DNA from: Ancylothrix sp. D3o
Lineage (GTDB): Bacteria; Cyanobacteriota; Cyanobacteriia; Cyanobacteriales; Oscillatoriaceae
Direction: 5' to 3'
Length of the DNA: 64,000 bases
Assembly: GCF_025370775.1 (NCBI RefSeq)
Contig: NZ_JAMXEX010000017.1
Span: forward strand, 30,066-94,065
Shown: positions 63,550 to 64,000 of the stretch, piece after piece
Position numbering within the stretch: the first letter of the stretch is position 1
Layout of the letters: the number at the start of each line of letters is the position of its first letter
Translations under genes and position numbers: made by a program
Notes under the pieces: model-generated
What the model was told of the DNA's origin: nothing
Databases searched by the model: none
Seen by the model: only the letters and a program-made list of their open reading frames with translations

Positions 63550-63870
63550 TCATCTCGGTAGGTGGCCATCGGCATCTACCCAAAGCATCAGGCCGGTAAC
63601 ATTGTCAGTAACTACAATAAATCCCCAACAAGAATAAAAGTTTGCTTGACGGGTGCCGGTGGGCCACTTGATTCTCCCAAAGGTCGAGATATCAACCCGC
63701 GCTTACTCTAGGTCATCGAATAACTCATCCGGTACTACGCACTTAGACGCAATAACAAGTTCGGCTTCAACTGCTCGCTTAATCAACACAAGGCAAGCTT
63801 CATTGTCGAGGGTGCTTATCTGTTTGATGATTTCGTCTGTTAATTCGAGTTTGGTTGGGTGAATGGTTGT
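63550..63870 (-). pseudogene. Degraded short gene interrupted by a stop codon
   Basis: Read on the minus strand, one frame from 63870 to 63550 gives about 55 codons (HPTKLELTDEIIKQISTL near the start, ending FDDLE), an in-frame TAA at 63703-63705, then about 50 more codons containing FYSCWGFIVVTDNVTG and ending at 63550. No ATG, GTG or TTG stands at the 5' end. Both halves have coding-like composition, so this may be a decayed small gene. I do not recognise it. Confidence 0.4.
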
Positions 63871-63911
63871 CTATAAATAAATTCCAGTAAAACATCGAAA
63901 TTAACAGAAAG

Positions 63912-64000
63912 TTAAAGGGCAAGAAAAAGTTCAAACCAAGCACTGATTTCTGGAACAGAAGTTAACGCAGGGAGAAAAATATAACACTCTCCAGTCGAGA
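63912..64000 (-). CDS. C-terminal fragment of a gene cut by the right edge
   Basis: An open minus-strand frame enters from the right edge and stops with TAA at 63912-63914, coding FLPALTSVPEISAWFELFLAL at its end. It is too short to identify. It might be a chance frame. Confidence 0.3.
   Translation of the reverse strand, partial: STGECYIFLPALTSVPEISAWFELFLAL

Overview
This window looks like a chromosomal segment of a filamentous, non-heterocystous-type cyanobacterium (Oscillatoriales-like). The lineage markers are the Calvin-cycle regulator CP12, a plastid-type terminal oxidase, a CruA-type lycopene cyclase, a heme oxygenase of the phycobilin pathway, Mfd/RecQ/IlvH housekeeping genes, and several families that are mostly cyanobacterial (DUF3177, DUF3122, DUF928, DUF4385, Mo-nitrogenase C-terminal domain, FIST, CHASE2-cyclase, pentapeptide proteins). 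The order-level placement is inference. The DNA is dense in RCCGGY words, while I found no copy of the usual cyanobacterial HIP1 octamer.

Layout. 0-4.2 kb: a minus-strand operon with a TPR-CHAT protease, a small helical protein and a third gene that leaves the left edge. A full-length relative of that third gene, ending in two membrane helices, lies at 12.0-13.5 kb. 4.4-5.9 kb: a pentapeptide protein whose signal-peptide region has been overwritten by a 16-bp minisatellite, then an overlapping DUF4160/DUF2442 pair. 6.3-12 kb: cytidine deaminase, a CNNM/CorC-type membrane protein and mfd. 14-17.3 kb: an MFS transporter, two small conserved genes and cp12. 17.9-22.6 kb: FIST and CheC-like signalling genes, a metallophosphoesterase and a coiled-coil protein. 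22.7-31.8 kb: cruA, an M23 peptidase lipoprotein, a radical SAM protein, rpsU (59 aa), a DMT transporter, a GNAT remnant, an O-methyltransferase and a lipoprotein.

32.5-40.4 kb reads as a surface/stress region: a Gly/Thr-repeat protein with a WGxxGxxG-like C-terminus, a DUF4142 protein with Asn/Met repeats, terminal oxidase PTOX, a zinc alcohol dehydrogenase, an SRPBCC protein and Dps. 41-46 kb carries heme oxygenase and a DUF928-DUF928-CHASE2/adenylate cyclase operon. 48-56 kb carries recQ, acyl-ACP/CoA synthetase, a YlqD-like protein, the pyruvate dehydrogenase E2 subunit and a quinone oxidoreductase. 56-63.4 kb carries a membrane-bound MCP-like receptor, a pentapeptide/HhH membrane protein, two tandem cytosine-5 DNA methyltransferases and ilvH. 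The right edge holds a degraded short gene and the end of another.

The most notable elements are: the CHAT-protease operon with its paralogous membrane-anchored partner family; the minisatellite invasion of a signal peptide; a nested palindromic repeat family with an AGA loop; and RCCGGY enrichment beside tandem 5mC methyltransferases. I saw no tRNA, rRNA, CRISPR array or intact insertion sequence. Many junctions between genes carry hairpins of the AAACCCGG...CCGGGTTT type that probably act as terminators.
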